NCBI GenBank assembly: GCA_040002995.1
Contig: JBDUDK010000020.1
Span: 24,604-88,603 of the forward strand
Direction of reading: 5' to 3'
Length of the DNA stretch: 64,000 bases
Source of the DNA: JBDUDK01 sp040002995
Lineage (GTDB): Bacteria > Actinomycetota > Acidimicrobiia > Acidimicrobiales > Ilumatobacteraceae
Shown: positions 17,221-26,311 of the stretch, piece by piece
Layout of the letters: every line of letters begins with the position of its first letter
How positions within the stretch are numbered: the first letter of the stretch is position 1
Translations under genes and position numbers: made by a program
Notes under the pieces: model-generated
Database searches by the model: none
The model's input: only the letters and a program-made list of their open reading frames with translations
Told to the model about the DNA's origin: nothing

Positions 17221-17889
17221 CTACGAAGAGGGTGCGCGATGGTGCGCCAGCGCCTCGTCGTCCGCGAGCACGGTGAGGTTGTCGCGTCTGACGAGCGTTG
17301 CCGGAAGGGCCGGATCAGCGGCCAGGAAGCGCTCGAGGACCGCCAGCTTCGAGCCTCCGGCCACGAGCAGCATGACCGCCCGCGCCCGGTTCACGGAAGG
17401 GGGCGTGAGCGTGAGGCGCACATGGCCTCGAAACTCGGGCATGACCGCGACATCGGTGTCGGTGGCCACCTTGACACCCGGCGGCCAGCTCGCCGTGTGC
17501 CCATCGTCGCCCAGACCGAGGTGCACGACATCGAGCACGCCCCCGCATGCCCTGGCTAATTCGGCGGCGTACGCAGCCGCCGCGGCGGCGAGATCGGTGG
17601 CGGTGACCGGCAGCGGGTGGAGGTGCGCGGCGCGCAGAGGGCTCAACTGGCCGGCGTTGCGGGCCGGGTCGCCGTCGGGCGCTACCCGTTCATCGACTTG
17701 CCAGACGTGGACGTTGTCCCACGGCAGTCGCAGTTCGGCGAGCGCGGCGAGCATCGCCGCGGGCGTGGCGCCACCGCTCACGGCCACGTGCGCGCTGCCG
17801 CGATCGGCGATGGCCTCCCAAAGGCGATCCGCGATCCAAAGCGCGGCGCGGGCCGCCAGAACTTCGGTGCGGATCCGCTCAATCCGCAC
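17221..17889 (-). CDS. pgl: 6-phosphogluconolactonase
   Basis: A 222-residue lactonase of the DevB/NagB-like fold that hydrolyses 6-phosphogluconolactone, the second step of the oxidative pentose phosphate pathway. Typical stretches are AVSGGATPAAMLAAL near the N-terminus, WQVDERVAPDGDPARN, and LGLGDDGHTASWPPG. It overlaps the preceding phosphatase gene by 11 bases and belongs to the gnd-zwf operon. Confidence 0.9.
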   Translation of the reverse strand: MRIERIRTEVLAARAALWIADRLWEAIADRGSAHVAVSGGATPAAMLAALAELRLPWDNVHVWQVDERVAPDGDPARNAGQLSPLRAAHLHPLPVTATDLAAAAAAYAAELARACGGVLDVVHLGLGDDGHTASWPPGVKVATDTDVAVMPEFRGHVRLTLTPPSVNRARAVMLLVAGGSKLAVLERFLAADPALPATLVRRDNLTVLADDEALAHHRAPSS

Positions 17890-18448
17890 GGCTGTTCCAG
17901 AGAGTGATCACGCGGTCCTCGCGGTACCAGCCGAGCACCGAGATCGTCGCGGGGTCGAGGGCGATATGGCGACCGAACGTGGGCGCGAGACAGACCCAGC
18001 GTGCCGCCAAGATCCGCAGAAAGTGCGCATGGGCGAAAATCAGAACGTCTCCGCCCGCGGCCAGGGCTCGATCAATCACGGCGTCAGCGCGTGTCGCCAC
18101 GTGGTCGAGCGGTTCGCCGTCGATGAAACCGTCGCGCCATGCATCCCAGTCGGGTCGCTCGACACGGATCTCGGGTGTCGTGCGACCCTCGTCGGCGCCG
18201 TAGTCCCACTCCGACAAGTTCGCGTCGATGACCGCATCGGGGAAGCCCGCGAGGCGAGCAGTGTCGAGAGAGCGCCGCCGCGGGCTCGTGAGGACGAGGG
18301 TGAAGTGGTGGCTGCGCAGCCGCGATTCGAGCGCCAATGCCTCCTTCTCACCTTCCGGCAACAACGCTACGTCGGTACGACTGGTGTGGCGGCCGAGCGT
18401 CGACCACTCGGTAGCGCCGTGGCGAACGACAGTGAGCGATGCCGTCAC
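17879..18448 (-). CDS. Histidine phosphatase family protein
   Basis: A 189-residue phosphoglycerate-mutase-like phosphatase. The catalytic histidine is in VVRHGATEW, the supporting arginine in TSPRRRSLDTA, the acid in LSEWDYGADEG, and the second histidine in IFAHAHFLR. I start it at a GTG whose GTGA overlaps the zwf stop; the longer frame is a shadow of zwf. Its place between glucose-6-phosphate dehydrogenase and the lactonase suggests a sugar phosphate substrate, but the family is broad. Confidence 0.84.
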   Translation of the reverse strand: MTASLTVVRHGATEWSTLGRHTSRTDVALLPEGEKEALALESRLRSHHFTLVLTSPRRRSLDTARLAGFPDAVIDANLSEWDYGADEGRTTPEIRVERPDWDAWRDGFIDGEPLDHVATRADAVIDRALAAGGDVLIFAHAHFLRILAARWVCLAPTFGRHIALDPATISVLGWYREDRVITLWNSRAD

Positions 18449-19848
18449 GACGATGTCGGGCGCCAGCCACCGGGCACGAGGCTGTCGGCCTCCGCCGGTC
18501 CCCACGAACCCCGCGCGTAGGAATGCACGGGACCCGGGTCGTCGAGAGCGGGTTGCACGATGCGCCACGTTTCCTCCACCGCGTCCTCGCGGGCGAAGCG
18601 TTGATGGTTACCGTCGATCGCGTCGCCGAGGAGTCGTTCGTACGCCTCGCGGCGGTTGCCCAAGGCGGCCGCGAAGTCGCAACGAAGTTCGACGTCTTCG
18701 CTATCGAGCGCAGGACCTGGAGTCTTGGCTTGCACGGTGAGCGTCACTCCGTCGTTGTTTCCGAGGCGGAAGCGAATCAGGTTGGGCGTGGGTACCGACT
18801 TGTCCTCGTCGAACAGGAACCGCGGAGGGGGCGTCAACTCGACGACGGCCTCGGTCGCCGCGTTCGCCAGACCTTTTCCAGCGCGCAAGTACCACGGCAC
18901 TCCGGCCCAGCGCCACGACTCGATCTCGAGGCGCACGGCCGCAAACGTGTCCGTGGTGGAACCGGGTGCCACGCCAGGCTCATTCAGATAGCCCTCGTAC
19001 TGCCCTCGAATCATCGATTCCGGCTCGATCGGTCGGGTCGCGGCGAACACCTTGACCTTCTCGTCTTGCAGATGCTTGGAGTCGGGCCCGACCGGGGGCT
19101 CCATCGCGAGAAGCGCCACCACCTGCAGCAGATGGTTCTGCACCACGTCGCGCAAGGCGCCCACCGAGTCGTAGAACGCGCCTCGACCCTCGACCCCAAT
19201 CGTTTCGGCCATCGTGATCTGGACGTTCGAGACGTATCTGCGGTTCCAGATCGGTTCGAGGAACGTGTTCGAGAACCGGAACACCAAGAGGTCCTCGACA
19301 CTCTCCTTCCCGAGATAGTGGTCGATGCGAAATATCTGCTGCTCGTCGAACGCCTCGTGCAGGGTGCGATTCAACTCTTGCGCGGAGGTGAGATCACGGC
19401 CGAACGGCTTCTCGACCACGACGCGACCGCGGCGGTTCAAACCGGCGGTGGCGAGCGCCTGCACGACGATCGGGAACATCGACGGCGGTATCGCGAGGTA
19501 GAAGGTGGCGTTAACGCTCCCCGTCTTGCCGAGCATCTCCGCCAGCTGTGTCCACGTCCCGCCGCTGGCGTAGTCACCACAAACGAGGTCGAGCCGAGAG
19601 CACATCGTGTCGAGCACCGCCGCCTCCGCATGGGGCTCAGCCGCCAGCACCGCCTCGCGCACGTGGGAGCAGAACGCGTCTCTGTTCCAGTCGCTGCGCG
19701 CTACGCCGATGATGGGCATGTCGAGCAGGCCTCGCTGGGTGAGGTGGTAGAGAGCGGGGTAGAGCTTGCGCTTGGCGAGGTCGCCCGTGGCGCCGAACAG
19801 CACGAGCGCGTCGGATCGACCGGAAGGGCCCCCTGAGGTGATGGACAT
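18445..19848 (-). CDS. zwf: Glucose-6-phosphate 1-dehydrogenase
   Basis: A 467-residue enzyme oxidising glucose-6-phosphate to 6-phosphogluconolactone with NADP. The N-terminal dinucleotide motif is GATGDLAKRKLYPALY and the active-site peptide RIDHYLGKESVEDLL. Size is at the short end for the family. Start codon ATG at 19848 follows the gnd stop by three bases, with a GGAGAAGGG site inside the end of gnd. It is the second gene of the operon. Confidence 0.95.
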   Translation of the reverse strand: MSITSGGPSGRSDALVLFGATGDLAKRKLYPALYHLTQRGLLDMPIIGVARSDWNRDAFCSHVREAVLAAEPHAEAAVLDTMCSRLDLVCGDYASGGTWTQLAEMLGKTGSVNATFYLAIPPSMFPIVVQALATAGLNRRGRVVVEKPFGRDLTSAQELNRTLHEAFDEQQIFRIDHYLGKESVEDLLVFRFSNTFLEPIWNRRYVSNVQITMAETIGVEGRGAFYDSVGALRDVVQNHLLQVVALLAMEPPVGPDSKHLQDEKVKVFAATRPIEPESMIRGQYEGYLNEPGVAPGSTTDTFAAVRLEIESWRWAGVPWYLRAGKGLANAATEAVVELTPPPRFLFDEDKSVPTPNLIRFRLGNNDGVTLTVQAKTPGPALDSEDVELRCDFAAALGNRREAYERLLGDAIDGNHQRFAREDAVEETWRIVQPALDDPGPVHSYARGSWGPAEADSLVPGGWRPTSS

Positions 19849-19851
19849 CGA

Positions 19852-20862
19852 TCAGCCCTTCTCCTGATGGCCGCCGAACTGCTTGCGCATTGCCGAGAGC
19901 AACTTGTCGGCGAAGTCGGCTTCTCCCCGCGACGCGAATCGATTGAACAATGCGGTCGCGAGAACTGGCGCGGGCACGCCCTCGTCGACGGCGGCCTGCA
20001 CGGTCCAACGCCCTTCGCCGGAATCCGACACCCTTCCACCGAAACCCTCGAGCGCCGGGTCCTCGAGGAGCGCGGCCGCGGTGAGATCGAGCAACCACGA
20101 TGAGATGACGCTGCCCCTACGCCACAACTCGGCCACCGCCGTGGTGTCGATGGGAAACCGGTAGTACTGCGGATCGCGAAGTGGTGTGGTCTCCGCGTCG
20201 TGAGTCTGCTCCGCGGCGCCGACGTTTCCGTGGTGCAAGATGTTGAGGCCCTCGGCGTACGCGGCCATGAGCCCGTATTCGATGCCGTTGTGGACCATCT
20301 TCACGAAATGACCGGCGCCGCTCGGACCGCAATGGAGCCAGCCGCGCTCTTCGGGTGCGATGGCGCCCTTTCGTCCCGGAGTTCGCGGCGCAGCACCCTC
20401 GCCCGGCGCGAGCGCGTCGAGGATCGGAGACAGTCCGTCGACCGCCTCGCCGGTGCCGCCGACCATCATGCAATAGCCGCGCTCTAACCCGAACACACCA
20501 CCACTCGTGCCGACGTCGACGTAGTGGATGCCGTGAGGGACCAACAACGCGGCGCGGTCGACATCGTCGCGGTAGTAGGAATTGCCGCCGTCGATGACGG
20601 TGTCGCCGGACGCGAGTAGCGGTGTGAGCGCAGAGATGGTGGCCTCGACGAACGCGGCGGGCACCATGATCCACACCTTGCGAGGCGGCTGCAACGACGC
20701 GACGAAAGCATCGAGCGCGGTTTCACCGATCGCGCCTTCGTTGCGCAACGACACCACCGCGGTCTCGCTCACGTCGTACACGACGCACTCATGGCCCGCC
20801 TTGAGAAGGCGGCGCACCATGTTGGCGCCCATGCGGCCGAGACCGATCATGCCGATCTGCAT
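19852..20862 (-). CDS. gnd: 6-phosphogluconate dehydrogenase, decarboxylating
   Basis: A 336-residue enzyme making ribulose-5-phosphate from 6-phosphogluconate. Shows MIGLGRMGANMVRRL, DGGNSYYRDD, and the active-site helix GAGHFVKMVHNGIEYG. The length is that of the short, often NAD-preferring GndA form rather than the ~470-residue E. coli type. A purine-rich AAGGTGG lies just before its ATG. It is probably first in the operon gnd-zwf-phosphatase-pgl-exonuclease. Confidence 0.93.
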   Translation of the reverse strand: MQIGMIGLGRMGANMVRRLLKAGHECVVYDVSETAVVSLRNEGAIGETALDAFVASLQPPRKVWIMVPAAFVEATISALTPLLASGDTVIDGGNSYYRDDVDRAALLVPHGIHYVDVGTSGGVFGLERGYCMMVGGTGEAVDGLSPILDALAPGEGAAPRTPGRKGAIAPEERGWLHCGPSGAGHFVKMVHNGIEYGLMAAYAEGLNILHHGNVGAAEQTHDAETTPLRDPQYYRFPIDTTAVAELWRRGSVISSWLLDLTAAALLEDPALEGFGGRVSDSGEGRWTVQAAVDEGVPAPVLATALFNRFASRGEADFADKLLSAMRKQFGGHQEKG

Positions 20863-20907
20863 GGCGCCACCTTGCCACGCGGCCTGGCCGCGGTTCGAGC
20901 GTCGCGG

Positions 20908-21225
20908 TCAGGCGTGCGCGGCGACGCGGGCGCGGATACCGATAGGCGCCGCGACCGTGTACCCCGCGAGGTGCCGCTCCTCTTCGGACTCACCGCCCCA
21001 GAATCCGTACTCGTGGTTCATCCGGGCGGTGTCTCGGCACTCGATCAGCACCGGACACGTCTCGCAGATCGCGCGGGCCAGCGCTTCTCGTCGCTCACGG
21101 GCTTGGGGCCGTTCGGCGAGGGGGGGAAAGAACAGCGAGGTGCGGCCTTTGCAGCCGGCGTCAATGGTCCAACGGGGGAGTTCATCTGCAAATAACGAAG
21201 TTGACTGAGACTCAACGACAGACAT
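20908..21225 (-). CDS. WhiB-family iron-sulfur regulator
   Basis: A 105-residue WhiB-like protein. The four cluster cysteines are C25, C54, C57 and C63, followed by the GFWGG turn and a basic C-terminal end expected to touch DNA or sigma factor. WhiB proteins carry a 4Fe-4S cluster, respond to redox or nitric oxide and act with the principal sigma factor. An in-frame frame extends 31 codons upstream, but the ATG at 21225 is the family start. Located just downstream (same strand order) of nothing obvious; gnd begins 45 bases after its stop. Confidence 0.92.
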   Translation of the reverse strand: MSVVESQSTSLFADELPRWTIDAGCKGRTSLFFPPLAERPQARERREALARAICETCPVLIECRDTARMNHEYGFWGGESEEERHLAGYTVAAPIGIRARVAAHA

Positions 21226-21565
21226 CGGACTTGCCTCTCGGTAGTGGCGGATGCGAGCAGTGGACGTTTCGCTCCTGTAGTGCGGGATCTGCCACCAACG
21301 ACGCACGGTCCGGATCAAAGGCGGCTACGTAAACGGAAGTCAATACCTACAGTGCCACGCTTTCCGGACCCGCGAGACTGCTCGACTGACGTCGTCGAGC
21401 CACGGAAAGCGGTGCTGGCGTGGCAGAACGTGAAATTTGTGACCCGCGGGGGCCGGTCAAACTCCTTTGATACCTAGGTATATCGGCTCGGCCGAAACGG
21501 TCATCTCCCCGATGTCGGGGGCGCCACTTCAGGCCCATCCTGGTGCTCATACCAGGAGGATTCCG
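21226..21565. other. 340-base intergenic region between whiB and the LuxR leader ORF
   Basis: No convincing gene is seen. It must contain the divergent promoters of whiB and of the leader ORF/regulator. Two elements stand out: the perfect palindrome ATACCTAGGTAT at 21470-21481 and a short hairpin CCCCGA-TG-TCGGGG at 21507-21520. Confidence 0.6.
21470..21481. promoter_or_regulatory. 12-bp perfect palindrome upstream of the LuxR leader ORF
   Basis: ATACCTAGGTAT reads identically on both strands and lies about 85 bases before the leader ORF in otherwise GC-rich sequence. Such AT-flanked palindromes are typical operator cores, but no regulator can be named. Confidence 0.4.
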
Positions 21566-21709
21566 ATGATCACGACTAGTGACTACCACCGTTCAGCGAT
21601 CGCCAAACAGAGAATGAGCAGGCTTGAGGGAGTCGCCGCCCGCTCGCACGCAGTGGCCTCCACCCGGCCTCGGCGCTGGTGGCGCGCTCGCCGGCCGCCG
21701 CGCACCTGA
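21566..21709 (+). CDS. Small basic ORF coupled to the LuxR-type regulator
   Basis: A 47-codon ORF starting MITTSDYHRSAIAKQRMSRL and ending in an Arg/Trp-rich tail. It has the best ribosome-binding site in the area (AGGAGGA five bases before the ATG), and its TGA overlaps the next ATG as TGATG, an arrangement that usually couples translation. The regulator itself has no Shine-Dalgarno sequence of its own. No homologue is recognised. It may be a leader peptide or a small protein partner. Confidence 0.55.
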   Translation: MITTSDYHRSAIAKQRMSRLEGVAARSHAVASTRPRRWWRARRPPRT

Positions 21710-23268
21710 TGGGTACGCTCGGGCCGGTGCTCGCTGGGCGCAGCGGATTATCGCCAGTAATGGTCGGGAGGGCCGCCGCGCTCGCCCGACTGCAGAGTCT
21801 CGTACCGACGACGCCGGGCAGCCCGAGCGCGGTCGCGATGATCTCGGGCGAGGCCGGAATCGGGAAGACTCGCCTACTCAGAGAGCTTTTTGCCAGCCGT
21901 ACTGGGCTCCGGATCGTGGCCGGACAAGCCGACTCCGGCTCGTTCGGGCGCCCCTTCGACGTGGTGGCTTCCGCGCTCGACGGTGGTCTGGCGCCGATGG
22001 ACGACCGCCAGCGCGGAGGCGCCGACCTCTTGCTTGCGGCGGCGGGCCCCGGGCCGGCCGTACTCGTATTCGAAGATCTCCACTGGTGCGACGCCGAGAG
22101 CGCCGCGGTCTTCGAGCGGTTGGCGCTCCTCGAGCGGCCTGGGCTCGTGCTTGTCGGCACCTACCGCCCCGACGACCTCGATCGGCGCCTGCCCGGAGCC
22201 GACCTTCTTCTCCGCCTCGAGCGACGCCGGACCGTCCACCACGTCGCGCTCGATCGGCTCGACCGCGCCGGTGTCAACGCCATGCTTTCGGCGATCTACG
22301 GACGCGCCGTCCCGTCACACGTGATCGACGCACTGGAGCAGCGCACGGGAGGGAATCCGTTCTTCATCGAGGAACTTGTCGTCGCGGCAGGCGACCACGA
22401 ACCCGAACACCTCACCCGGCAACCGCTGCCGTGGACGTTGGCCGAAGTCGTGCGAGGTCAGCTCGACGGCCTCGACCCGCTCGCCCGCTCCGTCGTCGAC
22501 GCCGCCGCGGTGCTCGGCCCGAGCGCGTCGTTCGACGTGCTCGCGACTGTGACCCGCCTGACCGAGAGTGAGTTGGTGGGCCAGCTACGCGATCTGGTCC
22601 GGCGCGGCCTGCTCGTCGAACCCGCGGCCGACGTGTTCGCGTTCCGGCACGCGCTCGTACGCGACGCCGTCGAACAGGCCCTCCTCGGGAGGGAGCGGCG
22701 CCGCCTGCACGAGGCCGCGCTCGTCACGCTTCAGGAAGCCGCATGCCCCGATCTCGTCGCACTGGCGCACCACGCCGCGGGCGCGGGTCGGTGGGAGGCG
22801 ATGGTGGAACTCGGGCGCAGAGGCGCCCGCGACGCGATGGAGATGGGCTCGACCTTCCAAGCGCTCCGGCTCGCGACCGACGCACTTGGAGAGGCGCCCG
22901 ACGATCTCGAACTGCTCGCGATCGCTGGCCGGGCGGCTTGGATGGTGGGGCTCTACGAGGAATCGCTCGGCATCACCACGCGATGGGTCGCGGCGGCCAG
23001 GGCCGCCGGTGACGCGGTCAATGAATCGCGGGCTGCTCAGCACCGTGTCCGTCTTCTCTGGGATCTCGGCCGGGGCGAGGAACACGAGCTTGCGCTCGCG
23101 GAGGCCGAAGCGCTCATCGATCGGATGCCGCCAGGCGAGGACCACGCCCGTGCGGTCACCGCCGCTGCACAGGCCCACATGCTGACATCGCGGTCCGATG
23201 CGTTGGAGTGGACTGAGCGCGCGGTCGCGGCGGCCGAGGTCGTTGGGGCGCGTGCCGTGCGCGCCTAG
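21709..23268 (+). pseudogene. LuxR-type ATPase regulator, N-terminal part (ends at an in-frame TAG)
   Basis: The N-terminal 519 codons of a large LuxR/MalT-like (LAL-type) regulator. It has a Walker A loop GEAGIGKTRLLREL, Walker B VLVFEDLHWCD, and the TGGNPFFIEEL sensor typical of these AAA-type NTPases, then the start of a TPR-like helical region. The frame stops at TAG 23266-23268, but the same frame resumes at the next codon and continues for 386 codons to a LuxR helix-turn-helix. On its own this half has no DNA-binding domain. The ATG at 21709 overlaps the leader ORF stop. Confidence 0.8.
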
Positions 23269-24429
23269 GCGCTCGTGGAGCGTGCCTCGGTGCTGGCCGA
23301 CGACCACGAGCGACTCGAGGAGGCGCGCTCCGCGTTCGAAGAGGCTTTCGCGGAAGCGGAGGCGGTCGGCGATCTTGTCGCACTCACCCGCGGCCTCAAC
23401 AACATCATGAAAATCGTCCCAGTGAGCACTGCCGCAGGGCGCGAGGTGATCGAGCGCATGCGCCGTGTCGCCGAGAAGGCCGGGTTCGATTCGATGGCGA
23501 AGTTGCGCTACCACAACTGGATCGCCGAAGTGGCCCAGTTCGACGGTGATCAGGAAGCGGCACTTGCGTCGCTCGACCTCGCGCTCGCCAGCTCGGAAGG
23601 CACGAGTTGGGGAAGCACCGCGTTGGCGAAAGCTCAGATCCTCGCGGAGGCCGGTGCCGTGGCCGAGGCGGAAGCGCTCCTCGAACACGTGGGTCCCGTG
23701 CCCTGTGACGAGTCAGCATGGATTGACCGCGTACGTCTCGAATTAGCCGCCGCTCGCGGCGACACCAATCATGCTCGGCAAGTGCTCACGTCGATCGGCG
23801 CGAACTCCGTTCGATTCTTCGACAAGCCGCATCATCGGGAGTTCCTCATCGATTGTGTCGACGCGGGCCTGCGCGCCGGTGTCGCGCCGAGCGACGTGCG
23901 TTCGGCGTTCACGAGAGAGTTCCGCGCCGAACACGCGGCCGAGGGCTATTTGCTCCTTGCCGAGGGCGACGCGGACGCCGGCGCTGAGCGCCTTCTCGCT
24001 GCGTTGGCTCCGGGCATCGACGATCTCCCGCGCCCGGTTCGCGGCACGATCGCCATCAAAGTCGCCGCCGCGTTGTTATCCGCGGGAGACGACGCGCGTG
24101 CGCGTGGGTTGCTCGACGAAGCCACTGTCCTGCTGGCGAGATGGCCGGGCTGGCGCGCCGCCCAGCTTGCCGAGGTGCAGTCTGAGCTAGCCGACGCGGT
24201 CCCTTTGGCTCCCGTGGGACGAGACGGGTTCCCGCTCACGTCGCGCGAGCAGGAGGTGGCCACGCTCATCGCGGCCGGACTCACCAATGCGCAGTTGGCG
24301 CGCCGGCTCCACATCGCCCCGAAGACGGCTGCCGCGCACGTGTCGAACATCCTCACGAAGTTGGGCATGGTCAGTAGGTCAGAGGTGGCCGCATGGGCCG
24401 CCCGCCACGGCCTCGCCGACGCCAGCTGA
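23269..24429 (+). pseudogene. LuxR-type ATPase regulator, C-terminal part with DNA-binding domain
   Basis: Continuation of the previous frame after the internal TAG: helical TPR-like repeats, then a LuxR/FixJ-type helix-turn-helix at the C-terminus (LTSREQEVATLIAAG, TNAQLARRLHIAPKTAAAHVSNIL). A GTG at 23275 could restart translation but has no clear ribosome-binding site. If expressed alone it would be an ATPase-less DNA-binding fragment. Codon use does not change across the TAG, so the break is recent, or a sequencing error, or read through. Confidence 0.8.
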
Positions 24430-24466
24430 CCCTCGTTCGCGACGGAGTTCACCCTCATGCGTTGAG

Positions 24467-25030
24467 CTACCGCCGCGGTTCGAGCCAGCCGGGCACGCCC
24501 TCGTCGAGCTCGACACCGAAGCTGTTCAACGCCATGGCGACGACGTGATAGTTGCCGACAGTGAACACAACATCCATCAGTTGCTGCGTTGAGTAGCGGG
24601 CGCTCAGGGTCGCCCACGTGTCGTCGCTGACCCGGCTGTGCTCATGAAGCTCGTCGGCGGCCGTCAAGAGCGCGGCGTCGTGAACGCTCCAACTGGGTGA
24701 GCTCGCCCCGATCACCACGTTGGCGATCTCCGCGTCGGAGATCGAGGAGCGGCGGGCAATCAGCACGTGCTGCCCCCACTCGTACTCACTCGTGCACCGG
24801 AAGCCGGTGCGGAGAATGAGCAGCTCACGGTCACGATCGGGGAGGCTGTTCTTGGCGAGGACGTGGTTGGCGAACACGAGCCAGCGCTTCAACAGCTTCG
24901 GGTGGTTCGCCATCGTGGAGAAGATGTTGAGCGGTTTGCCGCCCGTGTTCTTCAGCATGGCCGCCTGCTGCTCGCGCAGCTCGGGGTCCCACTGGTCGAC
25001 GGGCAGGGGTGCAATACGTGGTGTCGTCAC
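24467..25030 (-). CDS. Carboxymuconolactone decarboxylase / AhpD-like protein
   Basis: A 187-residue all-helical protein of the CMD family, with the family core LPDRDRELLILRTGFRC TSEYEWGQH region and EIANVVIGA. The AhpD-type CxxC is not evident; one Cys is followed by TSEYEWGQH, as in the uncharacterised CMD subgroup common in actinobacteria. It may be a thiol-dependent peroxidase-like or ring-opening enzyme. Start is a GTG at 25030, 18 bases from the divergent HIT start; a much longer in-frame reading upstream is a shadow of the HIT gene. Confidence 0.82.
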   Translation of the reverse strand: MTTPRIAPLPVDQWDPELREQQAAMLKNTGGKPLNIFSTMANHPKLLKRWLVFANHVLAKNSLPDRDRELLILRTGFRCTSEYEWGQHVLIARRSSISDAEIANVVIGASSPSWSVHDAALLTAADELHEHSRVSDDTWATLSARYSTQQLMDVVFTVGNYHVVAMALNSFGVELDEGVPGWLEPRR

Positions 25031-25048
25031 GGCTCCATACTCGCGTCT

Positions 25049-25465
25049 GTGACAGGGTGCGCGTTCTGTTCGATCATCGACGGCTCCGAATCGGCCGCCA
25101 TCGTGTTCGCCGATGACCTCGCCGTCGCGTTCCTCGATCGGCGGCCGGTGTTCGAGGGTCACGTTCTTGTGGTGCCGCGGCCACACGTCGTGACCCTGCC
25201 CGATCTCGACGCCGAACTCGTCGGACCGTTCTTCCGCGTGGTCCAGCGCGTGGCGGGCGCGATGATGAGCGCGCTCGGCGCCGAAGGTTCGTTCGTGGCC
25301 GTCAACAACACCGTCAGCCAGAGCGTGGCGCACCTTCACGTGCACGTCGTGCCCCGGCACCGCGGCGACGGCTTGCGCGGTTTCTTCTGGCCGCGTCGCA
25401 AGTACGAGAGCGATGACGCGATGGCGGCGGTGGCGGCTCGCCTCCGTGCCGAACTCAGCCCGTAA
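25049..25465 (+). CDS. HIT-family nucleotide-binding protein
   Basis: A 138-residue histidine-triad protein. The N-terminal CAFCSIIDG is the common zinc-site start of HIT proteins, and the catalytic triad is HLHVHVVPRH. These act as adenosine phosphoramidases or related nucleotide hydrolases. Start GTG lies 18 bases from the divergent CMD gene's start, leaving no room for two ordinary promoters between them. The 3' end overlaps a convergent acetyltransferase by 11 bases. Confidence 0.92.
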   Translation: MTGCAFCSIIDGSESAAIVFADDLAVAFLDRRPVFEGHVLVVPRPHVVTLPDLDAELVGPFFRVVQRVAGAMMSALGAEGSFVAVNNTVSQSVAHLHVHVVPRHRGDGLRGFFWPRRKYESDDAMAAVAARLRAELSP

Positions 25466-26114
25466 GGCCGAACATCTCGCGACATTGTTCGAGGCCTTCA
25501 ATTTCGATATCACGCTTTGTGTCAAAGCGTTGCTGACGCTCCCAGCGTTCACGCGTGAGCACGTAGTGGCGAAGCTGCGCGCGTTCTCCTCGCGGTGCGG
25601 CGTATTCCCATCCGTTTTGCTCGTAGCCGAGCTTCGTACTCACGGCGTGCGAGGTCGGGTTGTCGACGAACGCGCCGCTCGTGGCGGCGACCGCGTCGAG
25701 ACCCGCAAAAAGCAGGTGCAAGATCGCAGCGCGCATCTCCGTTCCGAGGCCTTTCCCCTGGTAGGAGCGCCCAAGCCAGCTTCCGGTACCCGCCGTGCGC
25801 AGCGTGGGAAAGTTCTTGGCGCCTGCGCTCTGGACCCCGACGAGAGCACCGTCGGCCCATACCGCGAAGGGAAGGTCCCACGCCTCCGGACGCCACTCTG
25901 CGCGCAGCAACCAGTAGTGCTGCAACGTGTTGCGCTGTTGTCGCGGAGGCGCGACATCTGTCCATGGAAAAAGGAACGGCATCACGGTCGGATCGTGAAT
26001 TCCGCGCGCACCGAGCACCGCGAGCGCGTGTACATCGTCGTCGTTCGGATAGTGCAACTCGACCCTCGGTGTGCGCACTATGAGATCGAACAACGGCCAG
26101 TGTTCGCTCCTCAT
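25455..26114 (-). CDS. GNAT-family N-acetyltransferase (RimJ/RimL type)
   Basis: A 219-residue acetyltransferase with an N-terminal strand-rich half (RTPRVELHYPNDDD) and the acetyl-CoA pyrophosphate loop SYQGKGLGTEMRAAI; DNPTSHAVSTKLGYE is the usual motif B. RimJ/L-like enzymes modify protein N-termini or small amines; the acceptor is unknown. It stands alone on its strand. Confidence 0.87.
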   Translation of the reverse strand: MRSEHWPLFDLIVRTPRVELHYPNDDDVHALAVLGARGIHDPTVMPFLFPWTDVAPPRQQRNTLQHYWLLRAEWRPEAWDLPFAVWADGALVGVQSAGAKNFPTLRTAGTGSWLGRSYQGKGLGTEMRAAILHLLFAGLDAVAATSGAFVDNPTSHAVSTKLGYEQNGWEYAAPRGERAQLRHYVLTRERWERQQRFDTKRDIEIEGLEQCREMFGLTG

Positions 26115-26224
26115 GTACTCATCGTGACGCGAATCGTGCCGATCAACAATCGAAATTCAACGCTCGAATGACCCCCTCCCCTCAGCTCTCCACAAGGTAG
26201 TTGCACGTGCAACAAACAGAATGC

Positions 26225-26253
26225 TTGACCTTTGTGGTTGAGTTCGTTCAGAT
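26225..26253 (+). promoter_or_regulatory. Candidate promoter of the HU gene
   Basis: TTGACC at 26225-26230 is a good -35 box; TCAGAT at 26248-26253 with 17-base spacing is a weak -10 candidate. It would leave a leader of about 50 bases ending in the AGGAGG site at 26301-26306. The boxes are read by eye and the -10 is uncertain. Confidence 0.35.
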
Positions 26254-26311
26254 ATGCACCGGTTGTGCTCCGTTTTGGAGTACAACGACGGGTCTCACAT
26301 AGGAGGTAACG

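Noticed and set aside
18439..19836. A 465-codon plus-strand frame opposite zwf
   Set aside because: Composition is the antisense image of a conserved dehydrogenase; no start signal or family resemblance.
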